Source: Mycobacterium spongiae (lineage in GTDB: Bacteria; Actinomycetota; Actinomycetes; Mycobacteriales; Mycobacteriaceae). From it: 64,000 nucleotides of DNA. The translations under genes and the position numbers were made by a program. The stretch is from positions 2,046,001 to 2,110,000 of the forward strand of contig NZ_CP046600.1 in NCBI RefSeq assembly GCF_018278905.1, in the 5' to 3' direction. Position 1 is the first letter of the stretch. Every line of letters begins with the position of its first letter. This document shows, piece by piece, positions 1 to 10,200 of the stretch. The notes beneath the pieces were generated by a model. The model had not been told where the DNA came from. It did not search any database and saw only the letters and a list, made by a program, of their open reading frames with translations.

Positions 1-489
1 ATGAGAGCCGGGGTATCGCCCGGTCTTCCGTATCGCTACTTCGATTCGAAATCCGCCCTGGTGGTGGCAGTCGTCGAGGCCTATTTCGATGCGCTGGACG
101 AGCGCGTCTACCGGCCGGTCTTCACCGAGGTCTCCGACGACTGGTGGGAGCGGGAGAAAGCTCGCGTTGAGGAGCTGGTCAACTTCTTCTATGAGGAACC
201 GCTAACGCCGCACCTGATGTCTCGGCTCGCCGGCGACGCGGCGGTGGCACGTGCCAAGCAGGAGCGGATCCGTCGACAAGTTCGGGGTGCGACAGCCAAC
301 GTCAACACCGGCAAGAAGCTCGGCAGGGTGCCAGCGGATGCCGACGCTGAGGTGTGTGGTGCGTTCCTCATCGGCGGCGCGCACCAGGCCATCGACATTG
401 CGGTTTCCCGGGATCCGCGAATGCCGCGGGCACGCGTCAGCCGCGCAATCCGGGAGGCCATGCGAAACGTGTTGGGCATCAGGGATTGA
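1..489 (+). CDS. TetR-family transcriptional regulator, 5' truncated by window edge
   Basis: C-terminal 162 residues of a TetR/AcrR-type one-component repressor. The visible protein starts inside the helix-turn-helix: the stretch AGVSPGLPYRYFDSKSALV is the recognition helix and the helix that follows in TetR proteins, so the first ATG of the window is internal and the true start lies upstream. The rest is the all-helical ligand-binding and dimerisation domain, which is too variable to name a ligand. It lies 34 bases upstream of the Rieske oxygenase gene on the same strand, so it may control that gene and be co-transcribed with it. The family call is secure; the target and the inducer are inference. 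Confidence 0.85.
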   Translation: MRAGVSPGLPYRYFDSKSALVVAVVEAYFDALDERVYRPVFTEVSDDWWEREKARVEELVNFFYEEPLTPHLMSRLAGDAAVARAKQERIRRQVRGATANVNTGKKLGRVPADADAEVCGAFLIGGAHQAIDIAVSRDPRMPRARVSRAIREAMRNVLGIRD

Positions 490-523
490 CGACACATCCA
501 GAATTGACGACAAGGGCTAGACG

Positions 524-1708
524 ATGGACCGAGACGAAGAACTGAAGTTGATCACCGAGTGCCTCGAGCTGACCCAGGCCAACCGACCGGTGATGACGGC
601 CGAAGAGACGTTGGTTCCCGTTGCCAAGTATCGCGACCAAGCGCTCTTCGAGCGTGAACGACGCATTCTGTTTCGTCGCTCGGCGAACGTCATCGCGCAT
701 GGCAGCCAAATCGCGCAACCCGGTGACTTCATCACCCGTGACGTGGTCGGGACACCAGTACTGCTCGTTCGCGACGAGGACCGCGCTGCGCGGGCTTTCG
801 TCAACGTGTGTTCGCACCGCGGCGCGACCGTCGAGCTGCGCGAACAGGGTCGGTGCCGGCGCTTCGTCTGTCCCTACCACGCGTGGACGTACAAGACCGA
901 TGGCTCGCTTGCCAATGTCCGCCACCGGCAAGGATTTCCGTCACTCGACGGGACCGACGCAGGCTTGGTGGAGTTGCCTTGTCTCGAGAGAGCGGGGTTT
1001 GTTTGGGTCTGCCCCGACCCCGGTGTGCGCGAGTCGTCCCCGGACATGCACACCGAAGTCTTGTTGGCGGAGCTTGAACAGATCGGTTGCGCACAGTCCG
1101 CGGTCTTCGACTCGGAAACCCGGGTGTGGAAAGCCAACTGGAAGTTGATCGTCGACGGAGGCCTGGAGTCATACCACTTTCGGGTCGCCCACCGGGACAC
1201 GATCGCGAGCTTCTTCACCGACAGCATCTCGACGTTTCAGCCCATGGGCGATCACATCCGCACGATTCTTCCCCGGCTGTCGATCGTAGAACTCGCCGAA
1301 CGACCCCGCTCCGATTGGGACATTCGCAAGCACGCGCATCTGTTGTACACCGTGTATCCAAACGCCATGATCCTGGTTCAGGAGCGCCACTTCGAGCTGA
1401 TCCTGCTCACGCCCCTGGCGCTGGACCAGACCCGCATCGAGATCGCGACTATCGTGCCTGACCCGGGTCCCGCGGGCCATAGCGAAAAGGACAATCGGTT
1501 CTGGGCCGCCAATCACGCGTTCACGAAGGCCACCCTCACCGAAGACTTCGAGATTGCCGAGCAAATCCAGACGGGCGTGTCGAGCGGGGTTCAGGAATTC
1601 TTCCGCTTTGCTAGATTCGAGGGGGCGTTGAGCCAGTGGCACCGACGAACCGATGCCAAACTCGGTTGCGACATAGATGATTTCGGGGGGCAGGGATGTC
1701 GCCGATGA
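524..1708 (+). CDS. Rieske [2Fe-2S] non-heme iron oxygenase, alpha subunit type
   Basis: 394-residue ring-hydroxylating oxygenase-type protein. The N-terminal Rieske domain has the cluster ligands C96, H98, C116 and H119 (CSHRG then CPYHAWTY). The C-terminal catalytic domain carries the mononuclear iron site, with H218 and H223 in ESYHFRVAH and a likely third ligand D341 in TEDFEIAEQ. Such enzymes need an electron-transfer reductase or ferredoxin, and none is seen in the window. An AGGG sequence precedes the ATG. The TetR gene lies just upstream and the DUF1801 gene overlaps the 3' end, suggesting one transcript. Substrate unknown: aromatic, quaternary ammonium or steroid substrates are all possible for the family. 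Confidence 0.9.
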   Translation: MDRDEELKLITECLELTQANRPVMTAEETLVPVAKYRDQALFERERRILFRRSANVIAHGSQIAQPGDFITRDVVGTPVLLVRDEDRAARAFVNVCSHRGATVELREQGRCRRFVCPYHAWTYKTDGSLANVRHRQGFPSLDGTDAGLVELPCLERAGFVWVCPDPGVRESSPDMHTEVLLAELEQIGCAQSAVFDSETRVWKANWKLIVDGGLESYHFRVAHRDTIASFFTDSISTFQPMGDHIRTILPRLSIVELAERPRSDWDIRKHAHLLYTVYPNAMILVQERHFELILLTPLALDQTRIEIATIVPDPGPAGHSEKDNRFWAANHAFTKATLTEDFEIAEQIQTGVSSGVQEFFRFARFEGALSQWHRRTDAKLGCDIDDFGGQGCRR

Positions 1709-2157
1709 GCGAGTCCATGCGCGTGGTCGACACCTCCCCGGACGACTACCTTGCGACCCTTCCCGAAGAGCACCGCGCCACCTTAACTGCGCTCGACCGC
1801 ACAATTCAGCGCGCACTGCCTGGTCGCGACCGAGTGCTGTGGCAGGGCGTGTTCTGGGGCGGAACACACCAGTCGATCATCGGCTACGGCCACGTCAACC
1901 AGACCCGCTCCTCCGGAGACACCGTCGCGTGGTTCCTCGTCGGTCTCGCTCGTCAGAAGCGGAACTACAGCATCTACGTCAACGCCGCGGCCGACAACGC
2001 CTACCTCGCGCACCGCTATGCGGATCGTCTCGGGAGAGTAAGACTCGGTGCAGCGAGCATCTCGTTTCGACGAATCGAGGACCTCGACGTGGCCGTGTTG
2101 GTCGAGCTAGTGGTGGAAGCGGACCGTCTGACACCGGCGGATCCTCCCCGGAGTTAG
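1696..2157 (+). CDS. DUF1801 (YdhG-like) small protein
   Basis: Protein of about 150 residues. The opening SPDDYLATLPEEHRATLTAL and the later FWGGTHQSIIGYGHV match the general pattern of DUF1801 proteins, a small alpha/beta fold without known enzymatic activity. Two starts are possible: ATG at 1696, close behind a GGGGGGCAGGG sequence, or ATG at 1705, which forms an ATGA overlap with the stop of the Rieske gene. Either way it is translationally coupled to the oxygenase. Its role in that unit cannot be read from the sequence. Confidence 0.75.
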   Translation: MSPMSESMRVVDTSPDDYLATLPEEHRATLTALDRTIQRALPGRDRVLWQGVFWGGTHQSIIGYGHVNQTRSSGDTVAWFLVGLARQKRNYSIYVNAAADNAYLAHRYADRLGRVRLGAASISFRRIEDLDVAVLVELVVEADRLTPADPPRS

Positions 2158-2191
2158 GTCACCCGCCCGTCATCAACCTGCTGTAACGGGT

Positions 2192-3085
2192 CTAGGCCGC
2201 CGACTCGCGTGCCACGATGACCGGCATCCGGGCCAGCTGCGCAACGGTCTCGCCCACGGACCCCACCAGCATTCCGGCGAACCCGCCGCGACCGCGGTTG
2301 CCGACGACAACGAGCTGGGCCTCCTCGGAGCGTTGAATCAGTTGGCGGGCAGGCTGATCGCGTACCACGATGCGGGTGACGGTCACGTCGGGATACTGCT
2401 CCTGCCATCCCGCCAAGCGCTCGGCAAGTACCTGTTCGGCCATCGACTGCGTTGCCGGCCAGTCGATGCCGGGCCACTCCGAAACATCGACGTCGCTCCA
2501 TGCGTGCAACGCGATCAGGTCAACGTGTCGACGTGAGGCCTCATCGAAGGCGACCTTGGTCGCCAACTCGGAAGCCGATGAACCATCGATGCCCACGAGC
2601 ACCGGCGCCTGGCGTGGGTGTGGCATCAACGGATCCTCATCGTGGATCACGGCGACCGGACACCCGGCATGACGAAGCAGCCCGGAACTGACTGACCCGA
2701 GCAACCTGCCCGGCCACCGCCCGCTTCCGCGACAACCGACGACCACCAGCTCTGCGTCCTTGGACATGTCGACCAACGTGGGAACTGCTGCCGCAGGAAC
2801 GATTTCGCTATGTACTGCGGCGGGGCCGCCGGACGTCGCGGCCTCGGAAACCACCGCGATGGCGTCGTCGATCAGCCGGCGCCCGTGGTCCTTCTGCCAT
2901 CGCAGCACGCCCGCGGGCACCGGCACTGTCAGCCAGGTGGCAACTTCCGGTGAGACCGCATGCACGAGGGTCAGTGGGATGTTTCGCAGTTCGGCGTCGC
3001 GCGCCGCCCATTGCACCGCGACTTTTGCCGCGGGTGAATCGTCGACCCCGACGATGATTCCCATCGCTGCATTGGCCGTTGTCAT
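2192..3085 (-). CDS. Tandem universal stress protein, Rv2623 (TB31.7)-like
   Basis: 297 residues, the same length I recall for M. tuberculosis Rv2623, and near-identical in long stretches. Two UspA domains follow one another; each has an N-terminal GVDDS or GIDGS strand and an ATP-binding loop of the G-2X-G-9X-G(S/T) type (GCRGSGRWPGRLLGS and GNRGRGGFAGMLVGS). Rv2623 is known as an ATP-binding, DosR-controlled protein that restrains growth in the dormant state. A longer reading frame begins at 3139, but ATG 3085 is preferred because it is preceded by AAAGGGGA and the protein then starts right before the first domain. The gene is divergent from the cyclase/LuxR tandem. Confidence 0.93.
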   Translation of the reverse strand: MTTANAAMGIIVGVDDSPAAKVAVQWAARDAELRNIPLTLVHAVSPEVATWLTVPVPAGVLRWQKDHGRRLIDDAIAVVSEAATSGGPAAVHSEIVPAAAVPTLVDMSKDAELVVVGCRGSGRWPGRLLGSVSSGLLRHAGCPVAVIHDEDPLMPHPRQAPVLVGIDGSSASELATKVAFDEASRRHVDLIALHAWSDVDVSEWPGIDWPATQSMAEQVLAERLAGWQEQYPDVTVTRIVVRDQPARQLIQRSEEAQLVVVGNRGRGGFAGMLVGSVGETVAQLARMPVIVARESAA

Positions 3086-3197
3086 GTCGGTCCCCTTTGC
3101 TCGTGGCGTGCTCGCCGGCCGAAGTTGGGTCGCTGCCACAGCACGACGGTAATGACGGCGGCTGCGGTGAGTCAGGAGGCGTTGGTCATCGGTTCGA

Positions 3198-3211
3198 TGG
3201 GCTTAGGGCCC
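3198..3211. promoter_or_regulatory. Candidate DosR-type box upstream of the Usp gene
   Basis: TGGGCTTAGGGCCC resembles the core of the DosR palindrome (GGGACTWWAGTCCC) at about 10 of 14 positions and lies about 113 bases upstream of the Usp start codon. Rv2623 is a known DosR target, which makes the location sensible. The flanking bases fit poorly, so this is tentative. Apart from this box and a possible -10 hexamer TACGAT at 3354-3359 for the rightward gene, the 317-base gap 3086-3402 shows nothing. Confidence 0.4.
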
Positions 3212-3402
3212 GGCACCCACTCTGGCGGGTCCACACACGGGCAACGCGGCCGTGGAACAAGCTGGCCAGTTACCCGTGATTTGCCGGGATGGCGTCCAGC
3301 TAACCGTTGGCACGAGTGTCGGTCGTTGCGGCTTCCTACCGGCGTGTGCGGGCTACGATGCCCAGGTGAGGATTCGCCGCTGGTGATGTGGAGCTATCGC
3401 GC

Positions 3403-6400
3403 GTGACTGAATCGCTGCCCATGGGAACGGTGACGTTTCTTCTCGGCGATGTGGATTGCTCCACGCGGCTTTGGCGCACCCAGCGGGACGAGATGGCGGC
3501 AGCCAGCGCCCGCCTCGACAACGTGCTGGGTGAATTCGTCGAGGCCCATGAGGGAATCCGGCTTGTCGAACAAGATGACGACGACAGCTTCGCAATCGCG
3601 TTCGCTCGCGCCAGTGATGCGGTCACGTGTGCACTGCAATTGCAGCAAGCTCCGTTGGCGCCGATCCGGTTGCGCATCGCGGTGCATACCGGCCAAGTGC
3701 GCTTGAGCGACGAGGCCAACTACGCGGGTCCGACCATCGACCGGACCCGGCTGTTACGGGATCTGGCCCATGGTGGCCAAACATTGCTGTCGGGTCTGAC
3801 CGAGCAGCTAGTCGTTGACTGGTTACCGCACGATGTCTGGCTGACCGACCTGGGCGCTCTTCAGTTGCGTGAACTACCCCGGCCCGAACGGGTGGTTCAG
3901 CTGTGTCATCCCAGCCTGAACAATAGGTTCCCGCCGCTGCGGAAGGGGGGTAAAAGTGTTGATACGCACAATCTTCCGGTGCACTTGACCAGTTTTGTGG
4001 GCCGCAGTCCGCAGATCGCCCAGCTGCGCGAGCTGCTGGTCGACGACCGGTTGGTGACGTTGACCGGTGCCGGTGGTGTCGGCAAGACTCGTCTGGGTGC
4101 GGAGCTGGCTGTCCGCATTGCCCCGGAGTTCGGCGACGGTGTCTGGTATGTCGACCTGGCCCCGATCAGCGATCCGGCGCTGGTTCCCGTCGCGGTGGCT
4201 CGTGCTTTGAGCCTTTCCGATCGGCCCGGCATGACAACGATGGAGGCGTTGGTTCAGTTCGTCGGCGGTCGCCAGATGCTGGTGGTGCTGGATAATTGCG
4301 AACATCTACGGGCCGCGGTTGCATCGTTGGCCGTTGAGCTCCTCGGCGCTACTGGTGGGTTGCGGTTGGTGGCGACCAGCCGTGAACCCCTGGGGGTGTC
4401 CGGTGAGATGACTTTTGTGGTGCCGTCGCTGTCGCTGGCTGACGAGGCCGTGGACTTGTTCGTAGACCGGGTTCGCCTGGTGCGCCCCGATTTCGAGGTG
4501 ACCGACGATAATGAAGTGGCGGTGGCGGAGATCTGCCGGCGGCTCGACGGTATCCCGCTTGCCATCGAATTGGCGGCCGCGCGGGTGCGGGCGTTGTCGC
4601 TTGCCGAGATCCTCGGCAGTCTGGACGATCGGTTTGGGTTGCTGACGTCGGGTGCGCGCACCGCGTTGCCCCGCCAGCAGACGTTGCGAGCTTCGGTCGA
4701 TTGGTCGTATGCGTTGCTGACCGAGTACGAGCGCATCGTGTTGCGTCGGCTAGGGGTGTTTGTCGGTGGGTTCGATCTGGACGCGGCTCTTGCCGTGGCT
4801 GCTGGCACCGTCATTGCGGGCCATCAAGTCTTTGACCAGCTTGTCTTGCTCGTAGGCAAGTCTTTGGTGGTGAGTCACAACGCCGGCGGGTCGACACGGT
4901 ATCGCTTGTTGGAGACCGTGCGCCAGTATGCGCTGGAGAAGCTGGTGGAGTCCGGTGAGGCTGACGAAGTGCGCAACCGTCACCGGGATCATTACGCGTC
5001 ACTTGGAGTGTGCCTGTTCGCCCCGTCGGGAGGTGACTACGAGCAGCGGCTGGGGCATGCCTCCGGTGAGTTGGACAATTTCCGTGCCGCGTTCGAGCGC
5101 TGTCTGGAAACGGGCTCGATTGGGCGAGCATTGGAGCTGTCCTCCTCGCTAGAACCGCTGTGGTGGCAGTCGCACGGCGGCTTGCCGGAGGCGTTGACTT
5201 GGCTGGAGACGGGGCTGGCCGACATCGATGCACACGACGTGGCCCCCGAAATACGGGTGCAGGCATTGGCCAGTCGGGCGACCCTGCTGTCCTTGGCAGG
5301 CGTCGCGGCCAGTGTTACCGAAACCGAGGAGGCCCTAGCCATCGCCCGCACCCTCGATGACCGGTCCACGCTGGTGCGCGCTCTGCTCGCGCGCGGCTGC
5401 GCCTCCTTTCACGACCCGGAGGCGGCTGGGCCGTACTTCACCGAGGCGGTCAGCATCGCACAGGAAATCGGTAATTCGTGGCTGCTGAGCCAAGTTCTCT
5501 TCCGGCAGGTCATGCCGGCGCTCATCGCCGGCCAATTGGCCGCGCCGGTCACGGCGGCGGCAGAGGCGCTCGACGCCGCCGACGCGGCCGGTGACCGATT
5601 CGCCTCTCGGCATTGCCGCTGGCTCGAAGGAATCGAGATGTTCCTCCAGGGCGACTTGGTGGCGGCGGCGGCACGGCTCGCCGAGGTGATCGAGGAAGCG
5701 ACCGCGGCAGATGACGCGATGTTTCGGTTTTACGGCTTGGCTATCGAGGGCCACGTGCGGGCGGTTCAGGGCGACGCGATCGGTGCCCGTGCCTCCGCCG
5801 ACGCCGCCCGGGAAAGCTGCTCCGAACTTCCCGCCTTGCACACCGGCGAGGCGGACGCTGTCGTCGGGATCGGGTTCCTGGCCCTCGGTGACGCGGACGC
5901 GGCGTGGCGAGCCTACGAAGAAGCGTGGCGTCGCACCGGTTTGGAGCCATTGACGGTCGGGTTCTACGTGTGGGCGGCGCTGGGACCGCTGGGTTGTGGC
6001 GACTCCGCTGCGGCGCGACGTTGGGCTGACGACGTCGTGCCGACGACGAAGGGCTCGTTTCGGGCGTTGGCGCTATCGACTCGTTCGCGCGTCGCTATCG
6101 CCCAGCACGATCAAGAACAAGCCGAAAGTGACGCCTACGAAGCGCTTGCGATCGCATCCAATATCGGGACGTCCCTCGTGCTGCCGGAGGTTTTCGAATG
6201 TCTGGCCGATCTGGCGTGCGACGCCGGCACTCACCGCGACGCGGCGACGCTGTATGGCGCGGCCGACGCCGCCCGGCAGCTCATGGGAGCAGTGCGGTTC
6301 GGGGTGCTGGACGAAAGCCATCATGCGATGGTTGATGTCACACGGAAAGCGTTGGGGAACAATTTCTTTGACAGAGCATGGGCGGAGGGTGCGGCCTTGT

Positions 6401-6678
6401 CGACGGACGAGGCAATCGCCTACGCGCAGAGCGGTCGACGTGAACGTGAGCGCGTAATCAAAGATTGGGCTTCGCTGACTCCGAGCGAGTTCCGGATCGT
6501 GGAGCTGGTCAAGGAAGGGCTGGCCAACAAAGACATCGCCGGACGGCTTTTCGTTTCCTACCGTACGGTTCAGACCCACCTGACGCACATCTACGCCAAG
6601 CTCGACGTGACCTCGCGCGTGCAACTCGCTCAAGAAGCAGCGCGGATGCCCGGCGGTCAGGCGAAAAAATCAGGTTGA
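3403..6678 (+). CDS. Cyclase-like / NTPase / LuxR giant transcriptional regulator, copy 1
   Basis: About 1091 residues, of the STAND-type regulator family of M. tuberculosis Rv0386, Rv1358 and Rv2488c. Order: class III nucleotidyl cyclase-like domain (about 5-160), NB-ARC-like NTPase with Walker A GAGGVGKT (about 222-229) and Walker [11 protein letters not shown] (about 293-302), a long helical repeat region, and a C-terminal LuxR helix-turn-helix ([31 protein letters not shown]). In the cyclase part the metal Asp persists in LLGDVDCST, but the usual N-x3-R transition-state pair is altered ([10 protein letters not shown]: Asn to Asp, Arg replaced by Leu), so catalysis is doubtful. The reading frame opens at GTG 3388; GTG 3403 is preferred because GGAG lies 9 bases upstream. 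It heads a tandem array with a close paralog and a relic. Confidence 0.9.
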   Translation: MTESLPMGTVTFLLGDVDCSTRLWRTQRDEMAAASARLDNVLGEFVEAHEGIRLVEQDDDDSFAIAFARASDAVTCALQLQQAPLAPIRLRIAVHTGQVRLSDEANYAGPTIDRTRLLRDLAHGGQTLLSGLTEQLVVDWLPHDVWLTDLGALQLRELPRPERVVQLCHPSLNNRFPPLRKGGKSVDTHNLPVHLTSFVGRSPQIAQLRELLVDDRLVTLTGAGGVGKTRLGAELAVRIAPEFGDGVWYVDLAPISDPALVPVAVARALSLSDRPGMTTMEALVQFVGGRQMLVVLDNCEHLRAAVASLAVELLGATGGLRLVATSREPLGVSGEMTFVVPSLSLADEAVDLFVDRVRLVRPDFEVTDDNEVAVAEICRRLDGIPLAIELAAARVRALSLAEILGSLDDRFGLLTSGARTALPRQQTLRASVDWSYALLTEYERIVLRRLGVFVGGFDLDAALAVAAGTVIAGHQVFDQLVLLVGKSLVVSHNAGGSTRYRLLETVRQYALEKLVESGEADEVRNRHRDHYASLGVCLFAPSGGDYEQRLGHASGELDNFRAAFERCLETGSIGRALELSSSLEPLWWQSHGGLPEALTWLETGLADIDAHDVAPEIRVQALASRATLLSLAGVAASVTETEEALAIARTLDDRSTLVRALLARGCASFHDPEAAGPYFTEAVSIAQEIGNSWLLSQVLFRQVMPALIAGQLAAPVTAAAEALDAADAAGDRFASRHCRWLEGIEMFLQGDLVAAAARLAEVIEEATAADDAMFRFYGLAIEGHVRAVQGDAIGARASADAARESCSELPALHTGEADAVVGIGFLALGDADAAWRAYEEAWRRTGLEPLTVGFYVWAALGPLGCGDSAAARRWADDVVPTTKGSFRALALSTRSRVAIAQHDQEQAESDAYEALAIASNIGTSLVLPEVFECLADLACDAGTHRDAATLYGAADAARQLMGAVRFGVLDESHHAMVDVTRKALGNNFFDRAWAEGAALSTDEAIAYAQSGRRERERVIKDWASLTPSEFRIVELVKEGLANKDIAGRLFVSYRTVQTHLTHIYAKLDVTSRVQLAQEAARMPGGQAKKSG

Positions 6679-6825
6679 CGGGACGGCGCCGCAGGCGACG
6701 TCGCAATCGCGCCAACGGCTACCACACCGTGCCCAGAGGATGCTGATTATGGGACTTCCCGCCGACTGATGCGGGCTACGATGCCCAGGTGAGGATTCGC
6801 CGCTGGCGATGTGGAGCTATCGCGC

Positions 6826-9800
6826 GTGACTGAATCGCTGCCCACGGGAACGGTGACGTTTCTTCTCGGCGATGTGGACGGCTCGACCCGGCTGCGGCGC
6901 ACTCAGCCGGACAAGCTGGTGGCCGCCGGCGCCCGCCTCGACCAGATGCTCGCCGAGTTCGTCGCGGTCCATGGGGGAGTCCGAGTGGTTGAAAGGGCTG
7001 AGGACGACGGCTTCGTCGTCGCGTTCGCCCGTGCCAGTGACGCGGTCGCGTGTGCATTGCGATTGCAGCAGGCGCGGTTGGCGCCAATCCGCCTGCGTAT
7101 CGGGGTGCACACCGGCCAGGTCCGGGTGCGTGATGAGGCCGGTTACGCGGGTCCGACAATCAACAGGACCAAGTTGTTGCGGGATCTGGCCCACGGCGGC
7201 CAGACACTGCTGTCGGGCGTCACTGAGCAGCTTGTCGTTGACTGGTTGCCGGCGGACGTCTGGCTGACCGACCTGGGTGCGCACCAGCTAGGTGATCTGC
7301 CCCGGCCCGAACGGGTAGGGCAGTTGTGTCATCCCAGCTTGAGCAACAAGTTTCCGCCATTGCGGACGACCGGTAAAAGTGTTGATACCCACAATGTTCC
7401 GGTGCACCTGACCAGCTTTGTGGGCCGCGCAACGCAAATCACCCAGCTGCGCGAGCTGCTGGCCGACAACCGCTTGGTGACGTTGACCGGTGCCGGTGGT
7501 GTCGGCAAGACGCGTCTGGGGGCAGAGCTCGCTGTGCGCATTGCCCCCGAGTTCGGCGACGGCGCCTGGTATGTCGACCTGGCGACGACCACCGATCCTG
7601 CCCTCGTTTCGGTAGCGGTGGCGCGCGCCCTGGGCCTATCCGATCGGCCCGGCATGACAACAAGGGAAGTGCTAGTACAGTTTGTCGGCGGTCGCCACAT
7701 GCTGATGGTGCTCGATAACTGCGAGCATCTGCTGGCCGCGTCCGCGTCCGTGGCGGTCGATCTCCTCGATGCCGACTCTGGGCTGACGGTGTTGACGACC
7801 AGTCGTGAGCCTCTGGGGGTCGCTGGTGAAGTGACGTTTATGGTGCCGTCGCTGTCGCTGGCTGATGAGGCCGTGGAGTTGTTCGCCGATCGGGCTCGTC
7901 GAGTGCGACCCGATTTCGAGGTGATTGAGGACAACGAGGAAGCGGTGGTGGAGATCTGTCGACGGCTCGACGGTATCCCGCTTGCCATCGAATTGGCGGC
8001 CGCGAGGGCGGGGGCGTTGTCGCTTGCCGAGATCCTCGGCAGTCTTGATGATCGGTTTGGGTTGCTGACGTCGGGTGCGCGTACCGCGTTGCCGCGTCAG
8101 CAAACATTGCGCGCTTCGGTCGATTGGTCCTATGCGTTGCTGACCGAGTACGAGCGCACGGTGTTGCGTCGGCTGTCGGTGTTTGTCGGTGGGTTCGATC
8201 TGGACGCGGCGCGTGCCGTGGCGGCCAGCACCCTCATTGAGGGCCACCAAATCTTCGACCAGCTGGTATCGCTGGTCGATAAGTCGTTGGTCGTGGCCGA
8301 TAGCGCCGGAGCGTCGACGCGGTATCGCTTGTTGGAGACGGTGCGCCAGTATGCGTTGGAGAAGCTGGTGGAGTCCGGCGAGGCTGACGATGTGCGCAAT
8401 CGGCACCGCGACTACTACACGTCGTTGGCGGCGTCGTTGCTCGATCCCGGGTGCGGTGACTACGAGCAGCGGTTGGGGCATGCCTGGGACGAGATGGACG
8501 ACTTTCGTGGCGCGTTCGGGCGCAGTCTGGAAACGGGCGCGATCGGGCGGGCGTTGGAGTTGGCGTCCTCGTTAGAGCCGTTGTGGCAGTCGCACGGTGG
8601 CATCCGGGAAGGGCTGGCGTGGCTCGAAACAGCCCTCGCCGACATCGACGCGCCCACTGTGACCCCGGAAGTGCGGGTGCAGGCGCTGGCCAGTCGAGCC
8701 ACCTTGCTGGCGTGGGTGGGCGTGGCGGCCAGCGTTACCGAAACCGAGGAGGCCCTGGCCGTAGCCCGGAGCCTTGATGACCGGGTCTCGTTGGTGCGCG
8801 CGCTGATGGCTCGCGGCTGCGCCTCGCTGTATGACGCGGAGGCCGCCGGGCCGTACTTCGCCGAGGCGGTCAGCGTTGCACGCGAGATCGGGGACTCGTG
8901 GCTGCTAAGCCAAGCTCTTGTCCGGCAGACCACACCGGCTGTCATCGCAGGCGACCTGGCCGCAACGGTCAAGGCCGCGGCGAAGGCGCTCGACGCCGCT
9001 GAAGCCACCGGTGATCGATTCGCCGCTCGTCATTGCCGCCTGCTCGAGGGATTTGCGATATTCCTGCAGGGCGATTTGGAGACGGGCTACGCTCGGCTCG
9101 CCCACGTGATCGAGGAAGCGACCGCTGAGCACGACGCGATGTTTCGGGTTTACGGGCTGGTCATCGGGGGCTATGTGCGGGCGCTTCAGGGCGACGCGGT
9201 CGGCGCCCAAGGCTGCGCCGACGCGGCCTTGGAAAGTTGTGCCGAATTGCTTGGGTTCCATACGGGCACGGCCAATGCCGGTGTGGCGGTCGCGTGCTTG
9301 GCTGCCGGTGATGCGGACGCCGCCTGGCAGGCCTACGAAGCCGCTCGGACGCGCACCGGCCTAGAGCCACTGACCAATGGACTTTTTGTGTGGGCGGCGT
9401 TGGGGCCACTGGGTTGTGGTGACCTGGCTGCGGCCCGTCGCTGGGCCGACGATGTCGTGCTGGCGACGGAGGGCTCATTTGAGGCTGCGTCGCTATCAAC
9501 CCGTTCGCGCGTCGCGATCGCGCAGCATGACCTAAGGCAAGCCGAAAGCGACGCGTACGATGCGCTGGCGATCGCATCCCGCCTCCCGAGTTCGCTCATC
9601 GTTCCGGACGTTTTCGAATGTCTGGCCGATCTGGCATGTGATGTCGGCAACCACCGTGACGCGGCGAGGTTGTGCGGTGCGGCCGACACCGCGCGGCGGG
9701 GCATGGGCACGGTGCGGTTCAAGGTACTTGACGAAAGCCATCAGGCCACCGTGGGTGCCGTGCGGGAGGCATTGGGAAACAACGAGTTCGATAGCGCGTG

Positions 9801-10074
9801 GGCTGAGGGTGCGGCCTTGTCGACCAGCGATGCGATCGCCTACGCGCAACGCGGTCGCGGCGAACGCAACCGTCCGACCCGGGGTTGGGCGTCGCTGACT
9901 CCGACCGAAGCCCGAGTCGTGCGCCTGGTCAGCGAAGGGCTGACCAACAAGGACATCGCGACCCAGCTTTTTATTTCCTACCGGACCGTTCAGACCCACC
10001 TCACGCACGTCTACGCCAAGCTGGGTCTGAACTCTCGCCTGCAGCTCGCCCAACAAGCCGCGCGCCGTGTCTGA
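6826..10074 (+). CDS. Cyclase-like / NTPase / LuxR giant transcriptional regulator, copy 2
   Basis: About 1082 residues; tandem paralog of the gene just upstream with the same domain order: cyclase-like, NTPase ([18 protein letters not shown]), helical region, LuxR helix-turn-helix ([31 protein letters not shown]). The cyclase part is closer to canonical than copy 1: GDVDGST and EDDGF retain both metal-site aspartates and TINRTKLLRD keeps the Asn, but the transition-state Arg position is still Leu. The upstream 50-60 bases, including GGAG and the GTG start, are nearly identical to those of copy 1, so the duplication included the promoter region. Copy-specific regions lie mostly in the helical sensor part, suggesting different signals. 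The 147-base gap before it otherwise holds nothing. Confidence 0.9.
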   Translation: MTESLPTGTVTFLLGDVDGSTRLRRTQPDKLVAAGARLDQMLAEFVAVHGGVRVVERAEDDGFVVAFARASDAVACALRLQQARLAPIRLRIGVHTGQVRVRDEAGYAGPTINRTKLLRDLAHGGQTLLSGVTEQLVVDWLPADVWLTDLGAHQLGDLPRPERVGQLCHPSLSNKFPPLRTTGKSVDTHNVPVHLTSFVGRATQITQLRELLADNRLVTLTGAGGVGKTRLGAELAVRIAPEFGDGAWYVDLATTTDPALVSVAVARALGLSDRPGMTTREVLVQFVGGRHMLMVLDNCEHLLAASASVAVDLLDADSGLTVLTTSREPLGVAGEVTFMVPSLSLADEAVELFADRARRVRPDFEVIEDNEEAVVEICRRLDGIPLAIELAAARAGALSLAEILGSLDDRFGLLTSGARTALPRQQTLRASVDWSYALLTEYERTVLRRLSVFVGGFDLDAARAVAASTLIEGHQIFDQLVSLVDKSLVVADSAGASTRYRLLETVRQYALEKLVESGEADDVRNRHRDYYTSLAASLLDPGCGDYEQRLGHAWDEMDDFRGAFGRSLETGAIGRALELASSLEPLWQSHGGIREGLAWLETALADIDAPTVTPEVRVQALASRATLLAWVGVAASVTETEEALAVARSLDDRVSLVRALMARGCASLYDAEAAGPYFAEAVSVAREIGDSWLLSQALVRQTTPAVIAGDLAATVKAAAKALDAAEATGDRFAARHCRLLEGFAIFLQGDLETGYARLAHVIEEATAEHDAMFRVYGLVIGGYVRALQGDAVGAQGCADAALESCAELLGFHTGTANAGVAVACLAAGDADAAWQAYEAARTRTGLEPLTNGLFVWAALGPLGCGDLAAARRWADDVVLATEGSFEAASLSTRSRVAIAQHDLRQAESDAYDALAIASRLPSSLIVPDVFECLADLACDVGNHRDAARLCGAADTARRGMGTVRFKVLDESHQATVGAVREALGNNEFDSAWAEGAALSTSDAIAYAQRGRGERNRPTRGWASLTPTEARVVRLVSEGLTNKDIATQLFISYRTVQTHLTHVYAKLGLNSRLQLAQQAARRV

Positions 10075-10200
10075 CACCGTCGGTGCGACCCGGTGACGCG
10101 GTCCGGGGCGCTGAGTCGGTTGCGCGTGGCTGGGCAGAGCGGCCACATGCGCCGGCGCGGCGACGACAGCCACATTGGGTCGTAGCTTTTTCCGATGCGG

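Noticed and set aside
1169..1867. 232-residue minus-strand frame opposite the Rieske gene
   Set aside because: Antisense of conserved oxygenase codons, no family resemblance, and it crosses two real genes.
2158..2191. Terminator between the DUF1801 and Usp genes
   Set aside because: ACCCG and CGGGT could pair but the loop is about 20 bases and there is no U-tract; too weak to report.
7672..8481. 269-residue minus-strand frame opposite cyclase/LuxR copy 2
   Set aside because: Lies wholly opposite the NTPase region; no domain or ribosome site.
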